NCBI RefSeq assembly: GCF_000272045.2
Contig: NZ_AJYZ02000042.1
Location: 419,552 to 483,551, forward strand
Reading direction: 5' to 3'
From: Vibrio crassostreae 9ZC13
Lineage (GTDB): Bacteria > Pseudomonadota > Gammaproteobacteria > Enterobacterales > Vibrionaceae
Length of the DNA: 64,000 nt
The notes beneath the pieces are model-generated. The model worked only from the letters and a program-made list of their open reading frames with translations. It did not search any database and was not told the origin of the DNA. The position numbers were made by a program, and so were the translations under genes. This document shows positions 16,946 to 25,675 of the stretch, in pieces (the stretch's first letter is position 1; every line of letters starts with the position of its first letter).

Positions 16946-17824
16946 CTAGCGCAACTGCCCTTCTAACCACTTAATAAAGGTTCTTACCTTAGGGCGTTTT
17001 TCCGTGCCTAGCGGGCAGATTAAGTCATACCCTTGGTCTGTATCCATGCTCGGATAAGGTGTTATCAGCTCACCAGTCTGAACATACTGCTTAACAAAAT
17101 GATAGCGCCCCATCGCGACACCGATATTGCTGAGGGCACTTCTTACGCCCATATCCCGGTGGCTCACACAGTAAAATTGCTCAAACAAGTTCACATCTAA
17201 GCCGTGGTGTTTAATCCAACGCTGCCATACATCTGACCCTAGTGCATGAATGAAATTAATCCGGTGCAGCGATTCTAAGCCATCATCAAAGATGTCGTGT
17301 TCAGCCGCGTAACTCGGTGTACATACCGGAATATACTTTTCACCAAACAGGCGCTGTCGATGCATGTCTTTGAGATTTTCAGCACCATAGTAAATAGCGA
17401 CATCGAGATGATTTTGATGAAAATCCTGCTCTTCTTGCGAGAAAATATTGAGATTAAACTTTGGGTATCGCTGTTTAAAATCAGCCAACCTCGGCAGTAA
17501 CCAACTGTTGGCAAATGCAGGACTGGTACCGATATTGATCTGTCCATACAAGTCTGTGTTGGTAATGTCTTCGATCTCACCAAAAATAGAGCTTAACGAC
17601 TTGGATAACGTTCGTTGAAAGCGCTGACCTTCTTCCGTTAGTTCCAGTTTACGAGTCCCTCGCACAAACAAGTTAAATCCGAGTTCACCTTCTAACACTT
17701 TGATTCGATGGCTAACGGCTCCCTGAGTCAAATGCAACTTTCTAGCCGCTAGCGTAAAGCTCATTTTCTCTGCAGCAACATTAAAAGTATGAAGATTTCT
17801 AAGTAAAGATTGATGGTTAGCCAT
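16946..17824 (-). CDS. LysR-family transcriptional regulator
   Basis: 292 residues. N-terminal winged HTH: LHTFNVAAEKMSFTLAARKL, LTQGAVSHRIKVLEGELG, LFVRGTRKLELTEEG. The C-terminal co-inducer domain contains INIGTSPAFANSWLLPRL and HALGSDVWQRWIKHHG. Sequence type is of the GcvA/DsdC group. It is divergent from the PTS EIICB gene, which suggests that it controls that gene. A 21-bp near-palindrome lies 10 nt before its start codon. Inducer unknown. Confidence 0.92.
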   Translation of the reverse strand: MANHQSLLRNLHTFNVAAEKMSFTLAARKLHLTQGAVSHRIKVLEGELGFNLFVRGTRKLELTEEGQRFQRTLSKSLSSIFGEIEDITNTDLYGQINIGTSPAFANSWLLPRLADFKQRYPKFNLNIFSQEEQDFHQNHLDVAIYYGAENLKDMHRQRLFGEKYIPVCTPSYAAEHDIFDDGLESLHRINFIHALGSDVWQRWIKHHGLDVNLFEQFYCVSHRDMGVRSALSNIGVAMGRYHFVKQYVQTGELITPYPSMDTDQGYDLICPLGTEKRPKVRTFIKWLEGQLR

Positions 17825-17833
17825 ACGAACTCA

Positions 17834-17854
17834 TGCATTAAAAATTTTAATTCA
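17834..17854. promoter_or_regulatory. Near-perfect AT-rich palindrome upstream of the LysR gene
   Basis: TGCATTAAAAATTTTAATTCA: 10-nt arms with one mismatched pair around a central base. It lies 10 nt upstream of the LysR start codon, in the 175-bp divergent gap with the PTS gene. It contains T-N11-A spacing and is a candidate autoregulatory LysR box. Confidence 0.5.
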
Positions 17855-17999
17855 TACTACTACCCGTTTCGTTTGTTTGCATTAAGAAATAAGTTTTTAA
17901 TAACCGCAGTTACTTAAAATCCTGCCTCGATCAATATTTGACTCCATACGTTGACGAGCAGAAACATTAAAAAAATTAATTACAAACTTAGGGGCACAT

Positions 18000-19463
18000 A
18001 TGAATATACTCGGGTATATGCAAAAAGTAGGTAAGGCATTGATGGTTCCCGTAGCCACACTGCCAGCTGCAGCAATCCTTATGGGGATCGGCTATTGGTT
18101 GGATCCTGTTGGTTGGGGTTCTGAAAGTATCTTAGCCGCATTCTTGATCAAATCTGGTGGCGCGATCATCGACAACATGGCGGTTCTATTCGCGGTGGGT
18201 GTCGCATTTGGTTTGAGCCGTGATAAGAATGGTTCTGCGGCACTGTCTGGCTTTGTGATGTTCCTCGTCGTCACCACGCTACTTGCTCCGGGTTCTGTTG
18301 CTCAGTTAATGGATGTTGAACTCAGTGAAGTGCCTGCGGCATTTGGCAAAATCAGCAACCAATTCGTAGGTATCATTGTGGGTATCATCTCTGCTGAGAT
18401 CTACAACCGCTACTCAACGGTTGAACTTCCTCAAGCTCTAGCGTTCTTCAGCGGTAAGCGTTTGGTTCCTATCCTGACCTCAATCGCAGGTATGGCTCTC
18501 TCTTTTGCTCTACTTTACATCTGGCCAGCTGTTTACGACGCTCTGATCGTTCTGGGTATTAAACTAGAAAGCATGGGTGCGGTGGGTGCTGGTCTGTTTG
18601 GTTTCTTCAACCGTTTGTTCCTATCAGTAGGTATGCACCACGCTCTTTACCCTGTGTTCTGGTTCGACGTTGTTGGTATTAACGACATTCCAAACTTCTT
18701 AGGCGGCGCGCAATCTATCGCTAACGGTACGGGTATTCCAGGTAAAACTGGCATGTACCAAGCGGGCTTCTTCCCTATCATGATGTTTGGCCTACCAGCA
18801 GCAGCATTGGCGATGTATCACTGTTCTGATGCGAAAAACAAAAACCAAGTATTCGCAATCATGCTTGCGGCAGCTATGGCTTCATTCTTCACGGGTATCA
18901 CAGAGCCACTAGAATTCAGCTTCATGTTCCTAGCACCCGTGTTGTTCCTACTGCACGCAGTATTAACAGGCCTATCGCTTTACATTGCAGCAAGCATGGA
19001 ATGGATGGCAGGCTTCGGCTTCTCTGCTGGTTTCGTTGACCTAGTACTATCAAGCCAAAACCCACTCGCGGTTAACTGGTACATGCTACTGGTTCAAGGT
19101 GTGGTGTTCTTCGCGCTTTACTACGGTATTTTCCGCTTCGCTATCATCAAGTTCAACCTACGTACTCCAGGTCGTGGTGAAGAGATGGAAGCAGAAAAAG
19201 AAACTGAAACGCCAGAAGCATTGGCTAACCTAACCAACAGCTACATTGAAGCGGTTGGCGGTGCAGACAACATTCTAGAAGTCGATAACTGTATTACTCG
19301 TCTACGCTTAACTGTGAAAGACTCAGGTGCAGCAGACAGCGAGAAACTGAAGAAACTCGGTGCGGCAGGTGTGGTACCGGTTGGGAAAGGTGGTCTACAA
19401 GTTATCATTGGTCTAGGTAAGGTAGATAAAGTCGCTGAACAAATGAAGAAGGCACTCGCTTAA
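18000..19463 (+). CDS. PTS sugar transporter EIICB, glucose/N-acetylglucosamine family (NagE-like)
   Basis: 487 residues. EIIC membrane domain (residues about 1-390): MQKVGKALMVPVATLPAAA at the start, FGLSRDKNGSAALSGF, and FFTGITEPLEFSFMFLAPV, the conserved GITEP box. EIIB domain (about 405-487) has the phosphorylated Cys in VDNCITRLRLTVKD. No EIIA domain is fused, so phosphate must come from a separate EIIA such as Crr. The overall pattern is closest to N-acetylglucosamine EIICBs, but the divergent LysR regulator is not the usual NagC context, so the sugar is uncertain. Ribosome site AGGGGC. Confidence 0.88.
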   Translation: MNILGYMQKVGKALMVPVATLPAAAILMGIGYWLDPVGWGSESILAAFLIKSGGAIIDNMAVLFAVGVAFGLSRDKNGSAALSGFVMFLVVTTLLAPGSVAQLMDVELSEVPAAFGKISNQFVGIIVGIISAEIYNRYSTVELPQALAFFSGKRLVPILTSIAGMALSFALLYIWPAVYDALIVLGIKLESMGAVGAGLFGFFNRLFLSVGMHHALYPVFWFDVVGINDIPNFLGGAQSIANGTGIPGKTGMYQAGFFPIMMFGLPAAALAMYHCSDAKNKNQVFAIMLAAAMASFFTGITEPLEFSFMFLAPVLFLLHAVLTGLSLYIAASMEWMAGFGFSAGFVDLVLSSQNPLAVNWYMLLVQGVVFFALYYGIFRFAIIKFNLRTPGRGEEMEAEKETETPEALANLTNSYIEAVGGADNILEVDNCITRLRLTVKDSGAADSEKLKKLGAAGVVPVGKGGLQVIIGLGKVDKVAEQMKKALA

Positions 19464-19500
19464 CGCCAAATCTTGAATGACACGATAAATAATTAGAATT

Positions 19501-19575
19501 TGTGACGGCTTCACCACCGTCACACCCCCCTGAAGCGCAATTACGACTAGTCACCGTGTATTGCGCTTCATTTTA
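19501..19575 (+). terminator. Double hairpin terminator after the PTS gene
   Basis: The first hairpin is TGTGACGG / CCGTCACA (19501-19524). The second has a perfect 11-bp stem TGAAGCGCAAT / ATTGCGCTTCA (19531-19541 with 19560-19570) followed by TTTTATT. The T-run is on the plus strand only, so it mainly serves the PTS gene. Confidence 0.85.
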
Positions 19576-19587
19576 TTGCTCTTCGCT

Positions 19588-21024
19588 CTATTTAGAACGG
19601 GTCTGCTGTAACCACTGCGCCAATCCAGCGCGCGAAACCTTAATACCATGTTGTTCCTGCTGAGGCATTCGATAATACTCAATAGGAAATTTAAACCGTT
19701 CAAGACGACCAGTTAACTGCTCGATAAACCACTCTTTGGTTGGCAACTCAGCACAATCGACAATCGCTGCAGGTCGAAATCCGAACTCATCATCTTCAAT
19801 GGGAACAATAAAAGCCTGATTAACCTCAGACAATTGATTGAGTACTCGCTCAATTTCTTCGCAATGAATGTTCTCACCACCAGAAATAAACTGGTTGTCG
19901 GCACGGCCAATAATCGACACTTGTTCGCCAAGCCACTCACCAAGATCTTTGCTATCAAACCAACCGCTCTTATCAACTAATGGCGTTAAGTTACCTTGAT
20001 AGTAATACCCGGACGCGAGCGTCTCGCCACCAATAAAGATACGTTGTTCTTCAATTTTTAGCTGGCGATGGTTAAGGACAAAACCGGCGGTGCTGCCGGC
20101 ATCAACGAGCTTCGCGGTCACGGTTGAAGCCGCTTCAGTCATGCCGTATCCAAGCCATGTTTCGATGCCCATTTGTTGAGCTTCGAGCCCAAGTGCTTCT
20201 GGTATATGACTACCACCCAAAAGTACATGCGTTAAAGTAAGTGCTTGCTTACTCTTTAACAATCGATGTAGTTGAGTAGCGACCAATGAAGCATGACTGC
20301 ATTCTTCTATATCGGTTTCAAGCTGACCTGTGCCTATTTTGATGCAACCACCAGCCGCCAACCAACGATGAACTATCGCCAGCCCCGACACATGGTACAT
20401 AGGTAAACTCAGTAACCACGTGTCACCTTGTTGATAACGAAACACCTCAAGCAGCCCTGACGCAGAGCATAGGTGCTGCTCAAGTGTATGAACGACCGCT
20501 TTTGGGTTTCCGGTAGAACCTGAAGTGAATACGATGCTCGCTAGATTTTGCGGATTGAAATTGGATTCTTGAGGTGTCGTTATCTGCTCATCATCACCAT
20601 CAAACTTCAGTTCACTTAGGCAAGGCAAGGTCACCAACTGAGTATTCAAATCGGCAGTCTCTGATTGCTCTATTCCGCTATTGCCCAAGAGCCAAAGGTA
20701 GCTCTGTTGATCTGCTTGATATAAGGAATCGAGCTTTTGCTTCAGGCGTAAACTAGGCTGAGGCATCGTAAACGCACAAACCACACCCAAATTGAGTGCG
20801 GCAAGATAAACAGGGATCACTTCAGCTTGATTCTTACCAACAATCGTCAGTACATCACCTTCAGATAGGCCTTGATGAGATAGCTGTTGTTGGTACTCAC
20901 TAACCAACACAAACACTTGCTGCCAAGTATAAGTGCGGTGAGTGGTCACTAACGCTGGTTGAAGTGGGTTTTGCTGCGCCCACTTTACCCAGAGCGGGGG
21001 ATGATTAGATTGTGGGCGCATCAT
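19588..21024 (-). CDS. menE: o-Succinylbenzoate-CoA ligase
   Basis: 478 residues, acyl-adenylate-forming enzyme. IVFTSGSTGNPKAVVHT is the AMP-binding P-loop, LLSLPMYHVSG the A4-like region, WLGYGMTEAASTV the A5 motif, and SIIGRADNQFISGGENI the hinge and A8 region. It activates o-succinylbenzoate with ATP and CoA in menaquinone synthesis. Last gene of the leftward men cluster, 64 nt after menC. The start is one of two adjacent ATGs; the ribosome site is weak. Confidence 0.95.
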   Translation of the reverse strand: MMRPQSNHPPLWVKWAQQNPLQPALVTTHRTYTWQQVFVLVSEYQQQLSHQGLSEGDVLTIVGKNQAEVIPVYLAALNLGVVCAFTMPQPSLRLKQKLDSLYQADQQSYLWLLGNSGIEQSETADLNTQLVTLPCLSELKFDGDDEQITTPQESNFNPQNLASIVFTSGSTGNPKAVVHTLEQHLCSASGLLEVFRYQQGDTWLLSLPMYHVSGLAIVHRWLAAGGCIKIGTGQLETDIEECSHASLVATQLHRLLKSKQALTLTHVLLGGSHIPEALGLEAQQMGIETWLGYGMTEAASTVTAKLVDAGSTAGFVLNHRQLKIEEQRIFIGGETLASGYYYQGNLTPLVDKSGWFDSKDLGEWLGEQVSIIGRADNQFISGGENIHCEEIERVLNQLSEVNQAFIVPIEDDEFGFRPAAIVDCAELPTKEWFIEQLTGRLERFKFPIEYYRMPQQEQHGIKVSRAGLAQWLQQTRSK

Positions 21025-21088
21025 ATGATAACCAAAAATAGATTAAGAACTTGTTAAGCTAACTAAATAGCCATTCAAATAGCTCGGT

Positions 21089-22096
21089 CTAAGAAGACCA
21101 AATCAATTGTTGCTTTTCAAGCGTAGAGACAGGCAACTGACAGCCCGGCCAAGAAACCTCTAGCTGCTGCTTGAACAAGCCAATCGTATCCAACCCCGGC
21201 ACTTCATTTGGCAAATATTGCTGCGCCAGACGAGCAATCTGAGTCAGACCTAGGCTCGACTCAATGCTTGAGCTCAATACAGGTTTCATTCCAAGCTTCT
21301 GTGCTCGCTCAATGATTGCCACGCAACGCTCGACAGAACCAATAAGAGTTGGCTTGATCACGACTGCTTTAACACCAGTAAGGTCGCTAAGATCAAATTC
21401 CGGGCTGCGCACCGCTTCTTGCAGTGTCTCGTCCCACGCAATCGCCACACCATGGTCAATGGCAAAGGCCAAACTGTCTTCTGGCTTTTGGCAAGGCTCT
21501 TCGATAAAGCTTATACGCTGGCGCATTGACGGCGAAATGTATTTAATGAATTGCTTCGCTTTCTCTGGCTTCCACGCACGGTTGGCATCAAGTCTTAGAG
21601 TCAAATCAGGGATCGACTCAAGGAATAAGCTAACCAACATGCCATCGCGAATCGCTTCGTAGAGGCCGACTTTCACTTTCGCGACCTTCTCGCCTACCAT
21701 CTCATTCAATACAGGAATCAGTTCATCTGGATCGCCTGTACACAAAGGCGCCGCTTGGTAGTTACCTTGAGCGTTAAGATCGCCTCGCAATTCCATCATC
21801 GCCATTGAAAAGCCAAACGCGACAGAAGGATACAGCTCGTCGAAAGGCGTTTGAGGCTTATTGTGGCTCCAAAGCTCTAATTCGTGTTGAAGCTGAATGC
21901 CAGCTTGTTCGGCATCTTCTTGGCTAAAACCGGGCAAAGGCGCAACTTCGCCAAAACCAGTTTTACCATCACACTCAAGTTGGATGATATAGCCAACACG
22001 TTCGTTCAACTTATTGTCACGAAGAACCACACCACTATCCATAGGTAATTGATAACGGTAAAGTTTAGCGTGACGCTGAGAATTCACTGAGTTCAT
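21089..22096 (-). CDS. menC: o-Succinylbenzoate synthase
   Basis: 335 residues, enolase superfamily. The barrel carries KVKVG (catalytic Lys), LRLDANRAW, ISFIEEPCQ and IAWDETLQE, i.e. the Asp/Glu/Asp metal ligands in order, then KPTLIGSVERC and SSSIESSLG. It dehydrates SHCHC to o-succinylbenzoate. A hairpin lies between menB and this gene, so part of the transcript may stop before it. Confidence 0.95.
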   Translation of the reverse strand: MNSVNSQRHAKLYRYQLPMDSGVVLRDNKLNERVGYIIQLECDGKTGFGEVAPLPGFSQEDAEQAGIQLQHELELWSHNKPQTPFDELYPSVAFGFSMAMMELRGDLNAQGNYQAAPLCTGDPDELIPVLNEMVGEKVAKVKVGLYEAIRDGMLVSLFLESIPDLTLRLDANRAWKPEKAKQFIKYISPSMRQRISFIEEPCQKPEDSLAFAIDHGVAIAWDETLQEAVRSPEFDLSDLTGVKAVVIKPTLIGSVERCVAIIERAQKLGMKPVLSSSIESSLGLTQIARLAQQYLPNEVPGLDTIGLFKQQLEVSWPGCQLPVSTLEKQQLIWSS

Positions 22097-22134
22097 AAAG
22101 TTTCCTAAAAAACGGGGAACATCAAAACAAAACG

Positions 22135-22153
22135 AGCCGCTATTAGCGACTCA
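22135..22153 (-). terminator. Hairpin between menB and menC (possible partial terminator)
   Basis: On the minus strand GAGTCGCT-AAT-AGCGGCTC (8-bp stem with one G-U pair) is followed by GTTTTGTTTTG. The T-tract is broken, so read-through into menC is likely. Confidence 0.55.
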
Positions 22154-22171
22154 TTTTGAAGAGGAGAAAGA

Positions 22172-23038
22172 CTATGGATTACGCGGGAACTTGTCGAAGT
22201 CCGGTCGACGTTTCTCGTTGAATGCGTTGCGGCCTTCTTGGCCTTCCTCTGTCATGTAGAACATCATGGTTGCGTTACCAGCCAACTCTTGTAAGCCTGC
22301 TTGACCATCACAGTCAGCGTTCAGTGCCGCTTTCAAGCAACGCAGTGCCATTGGGCTGTGTTGAAGCACTTCACGACACCAACGAACTGTCTCTTTTTCT
22401 AGGTCAGCAACAGGAACAACGGTGTTTACAAGGCCCATGTCCAGTGCTTCTTGTGCATCGTAGAAGCGGCACAAGAACCAGATTTCACGTGCTTTCTTTT
22501 GACCAACGATACGAGCCATGTAAGAAGCACCCCAACCGCCATCGAAAGAACCCACTTTAGGACCCGTCTGACCGAACTGCGCGTTTTCAGCTGCAATAGT
22601 AAGGTCTGCCATCATGTGAAGTACATGACCGCCACCGACTGCCCAACCCGATACCGCTGCGATAACTGGTTTTGGACAAGTACGAATTTGACGTTGGAAA
22701 TCAAGTACATTCAAGTGGTGCGTACCTGAGTCATCTTGGTAACCGCCGTAGTCACCACGGATACTTTGGTCACCACCAGAACAGAACGCCTTCTCACCAA
22801 GACCAGTCAAAATGATTACGCCAACTTTCTCGTCATAACGAGCATCAGCCAGTGCATTGATCATCTCTTTTACGGTTTGTGGACGGAACGCATTGTGCAC
22901 TTGAGGGCGAGCAATCGTGATTTTCGCAATACCGTCATCAGACTTGTGGTATTGAATATCTTCATATTGACTGCTTTCATCGCGCCAGTTAACGGCTGCG
23001 TAAAGTTCTTCTTCTGTGATGCCTACTGTTTTAGCCAT
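22172..23038 (-). CDS. menB: 1,4-Dihydroxy-2-naphthoyl-CoA synthase
   Basis: 288 residues, crotonase superfamily; E. coli MenB has 285. Motifs: ITIARPQVHNAFRPQTVKEM, CSGGDQSIRGDYGG, AVSGWAVGGGHVLHM (oxyanion hole), and QTGPKVGSFDGGWGASY. It cyclises o-succinylbenzoyl-CoA. I start at the ATG at 23038 (MAKTVG), which has GGGA seven nt upstream, rather than the ATG four codons earlier. Confidence 0.95.
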   Translation of the reverse strand: MAKTVGITEEELYAAVNWRDESSQYEDIQYHKSDDGIAKITIARPQVHNAFRPQTVKEMINALADARYDEKVGVIILTGLGEKAFCSGGDQSIRGDYGGYQDDSGTHHLNVLDFQRQIRTCPKPVIAAVSGWAVGGGHVLHMMADLTIAAENAQFGQTGPKVGSFDGGWGASYMARIVGQKKAREIWFLCRFYDAQEALDMGLVNTVVPVADLEKETVRWCREVLQHSPMALRCLKAALNADCDGQAGLQELAGNATMMFYMTEEGQEGRNAFNEKRRPDFDKFPRNP

Positions 23039-23143
23039 GATGATTCCCATTGTTCTATTAGAGAGCGCGACTAGCGTAGAGTCGCGACGGTGTTGCTCTG
23101 CTTTCTATAGCGCTTGATACGAGAGGTTCGCTCAGTCAGTTCA

Positions 23144-23941
23144 TCAACGACTGGCGATACATTGGATGATCAGATTTGAAAACATCTCTGGTTGCTCAAA
23201 ATGAACATTATGACCCGCGTAATCCACCTGACTATATTCAAAGCCACTATTCTCAGCTAGCTCCATGAATTTACGATCTTTTTCTCCACATACATAATGC
23301 AATAAATGCTCATGAGATTTCAATGTGGCACGTAAATCCGGTTGCTTAGCTAACGAAGTAGATAACAACATATTTGCTACGGATACTCCAAGGTTACCAC
23401 TACGCTTTATGACCAAAGTTTGTCTTTGCTCATGATTTAGTGAAGAAAAGACGCTTTGTTGATACCAATCGTCTAAAACATCTTCAATCGACTGCTGTGC
23501 AAAGCGAACAGCCCATTGCGTATCGTGTACTAACCTTTGTGCTCTTTCTTCATCACATTCCAAGCCAAAGTTGCCACCTTCAATGATGACTTTCTCTAAG
23601 TTAAGAGTTTCGAAGCAAGGGCTTGTTACCCCATACATGGCAAGCCTTCCCCCCATAGAATACCCAATCACCACGATAGGATAATCGACAGGAAGATCGT
23701 TGAGAGCCAGCTGAGATGTGATGCACTGAACTATCTTGGTACAGCAATGATCAAAGCCTACAGGGTCGATAAACCGGCTTTGTCCGTGTCCGGGCAAATC
23801 TATGCAAAGACGAGGAAAGTCTTCGAGGAAGGGGTGGCATGCACTCCAATCATCCCCGCTTCCGAGTAAACCATGTAAGAAAACAAGCAAAGGTTTGTCA
23901 GAAGAATCTTGTACAGCTGGGTAATAATCGGAGTAAAGCAT
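23144..23941 (-). CDS. menH: SHCHC synthase (2-succinyl-6-hydroxy-2,4-cyclohexadiene-1-carboxylate synthase)
   Basis: 265 residues, alpha/beta hydrolase fold. HGLLGSGDDWSACHPFL is the oxyanion-hole region, IDLPGHGQS follows, and VVIGYSMGGRLAMYG carries the nucleophile S95. A late YAGHNVHFE supplies the catalytic His. It removes pyruvate from SEPHCHC in menaquinone synthesis. It lies 9 nt after menD, so the two are co-translated or closely co-transcribed. A 105-nt gap with a GCGACT/AGTCGC hairpin separates it from menB. Confidence 0.92.
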   Translation of the reverse strand: MLYSDYYPAVQDSSDKPLLVFLHGLLGSGDDWSACHPFLEDFPRLCIDLPGHGQSRFIDPVGFDHCCTKIVQCITSQLALNDLPVDYPIVVIGYSMGGRLAMYGVTSPCFETLNLEKVIIEGGNFGLECDEERAQRLVHDTQWAVRFAQQSIEDVLDDWYQQSVFSSLNHEQRQTLVIKRSGNLGVSVANMLLSTSLAKQPDLRATLKSHEHLLHYVCGEKDRKFMELAENSGFEYSQVDYAGHNVHFEQPEMFSNLIIQCIASR

Positions 23942-23950
23942 GTAAAGTCC

Positions 23951-25675
23951 TTAGGCTAATGCCTCGGTGAGCATTGAACTGAATTGTTTCAGCAAAGTAG
24001 ACGCTTGTTCGGGAGGCGTCTTAACTTCCACGAGCAAGGTACCCTGACCCTGTTCGAAATGTTGTTCGATAATGGTTTGATAGCAATTCAAGGTTTCTGG
24101 CGCAGCGTATCCCAACTGGAATTGCGCAGCAGCGTGTTCAAAACTGAAACCATGAGGCATTTGATAAAGTGACTGTTTCTGCTGCTCTGGCACCGGCAAT
24201 AAATCAAAGATCGCACCACCATCATTGTTGGTCACAACAATAACCATCGGCGTTAAATTATGAGTCAGCAGAGCCAGTGAGTTGAGATCGTAAAGCAAAG
24301 AAGTATCGCCAATCAACATCAATAAGGGGTTCTGGTTGGCTTTCACTACACCCGCAGCCGTCGCCACCAAGCCATCAATGCCCGATGCACCGCGGTTGCT
24401 GTAGACTTGAGTCGCAGAGATTGATGACAGCATATCCACCAGCCTTACCATCAAGCTATTTCCCACAAAAAGCTCTCTGCCCTTAAGTCTAGACGACAAG
24501 TCAACGGCAACGCTCAACTCTGTCAGTTGGTCGTTATTAGAGATTTGCGCCAACGCTAACTGCTGAACCGTATTCGCGACTTCCGCCAAAGATGCCGCCC
24601 AGCCAGCATGTTCTCCCAACAGCGTTGGTAGATGTTGCTCTGATAACCAATGTTCGATATCAGCGACAATATGAGTTTGAGGCAGATGATCTTGATTAAT
24701 ACGATGTGCATCTGGTGAAACAACGATGTACTGCGATAAACAAAATGTGGCAGCTTGTTCTTTTACCCATTGGTTAAGACGCTTAGATACGATGCGCTCA
24801 CCAAACTGGATAATAAAATCACACTGACTAAGCTGTGCTTTGGCTGCGTCACTTTGCATCCATAAATCATAGTGTTTCCAGTCACTACTGACACCCGATT
24901 GAGGGTCACAGAATACTGGCCAGCCCAAAGCTGTCGCAAACTGCTTGGCTTTAATTGCAGCTTCATTCTCGATAGAACCAATAATCACTGCGCCTTTACG
25001 AGCGACATAATCACTTGCTGAGACAGGCTGAGCGATTAAATGACTGGGCAAATAAGTGTTCGAGTAAAGGCAGGTTGAAGCTCTCCAAACTGCCACGCTC
25101 TTTGTATAATCCGCATACATCTCAGCACTACTCTTAGAATAGAGCGGCTCTGGGAACGGACAATTGATATGAATCGCACCGCCAACATTGCGTTGTTTCG
25201 CAAGCGCGCTATCAACCGATGTTAGAAGCCAATTCAATGAAATCTGTGTGGTTGGGCTTGGCAGGTTTAAAGCACTTTCTACATGGGAAGAAAAGATACC
25301 ATGCTGCTGAATCGCTTGATTGGCACCACAGTCGACCAAGTCGATGGGCCTATCAGAGGTTAGCAAGATCAGCTTCTCTCGGGTCAGCCCAGATTCAGCC
25401 GTCGCAGGAAGCAAATTCGCCACAGCGGTTCCTGATGTCACAATCACCGCAACCGGTTTGTTGCTAGCCTTTGCTAAGCCTAAAGCTAAAAACCCAAGAC
25501 CACGCTCATCAAAGTGCGTGTGTAAGGTTAACTTGGAGTTGGCTTCAGCTTCGAGAGTTAGCGGCGTTGAGCGAGAGCCCGGAGCAACACAAACATGTTC
25601 AACGCCATTGCGTGCAAGCTCTTCAAGTAACGTGTGACACCAAACTCTATTTAATACGGCTTGGTCGTGATTCAT
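23951..25675 (-). CDS. menD: SEPHCHC synthase (thiamine diphosphate enzyme)
   Basis: 574 residues. The N-terminal domain carries HVCVAPGSRSTPLTLEA and VAVIVTSGTAVANLLPA. The C-terminal ThDP domain carries NRGASGIDGLVATAAG and LLMLIGDTSLLYDLNSLAL, with the GD...N motif for ThDP/Mg binding. It joins isochorismate and 2-oxoglutarate. Its start overlaps the menF stop by 4 nt (ATGA). Confidence 0.95.
   Translation of the reverse strand: MNHDQAVLNRVWCHTLLEELARNGVEHVCVAPGSRSTPLTLEAEANSKLTLHTHFDERGLGFLALGLAKASNKPVAVIVTSGTAVANLLPATAESGLTREKLILLTSDRPIDLVDCGANQAIQQHGIFSSHVESALNLPSPTTQISLNWLLTSVDSALAKQRNVGGAIHINCPFPEPLYSKSSAEMYADYTKSVAVWRASTCLYSNTYLPSHLIAQPVSASDYVARKGAVIIGSIENEAAIKAKQFATALGWPVFCDPQSGVSSDWKHYDLWMQSDAAKAQLSQCDFIIQFGERIVSKRLNQWVKEQAATFCLSQYIVVSPDAHRINQDHLPQTHIVADIEHWLSEQHLPTLLGEHAGWAASLAEVANTVQQLALAQISNNDQLTELSVAVDLSSRLKGRELFVGNSLMVRLVDMLSSISATQVYSNRGASGIDGLVATAAGVVKANQNPLLMLIGDTSLLYDLNSLALLTHNLTPMVIVVTNNDGGAIFDLLPVPEQQKQSLYQMPHGFSFEHAAAQFQLGYAAPETLNCYQTIIEQHFEQGQGTLLVEVKTPPEQASTLLKQFSSMLTEALA

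Noticed and set aside
23461..23475. ATACCAATCG resembling the end of the 175-bp repeat
   Set aside because: It lies inside intact menH coding sequence and no further repeat sequence follows; chance match.
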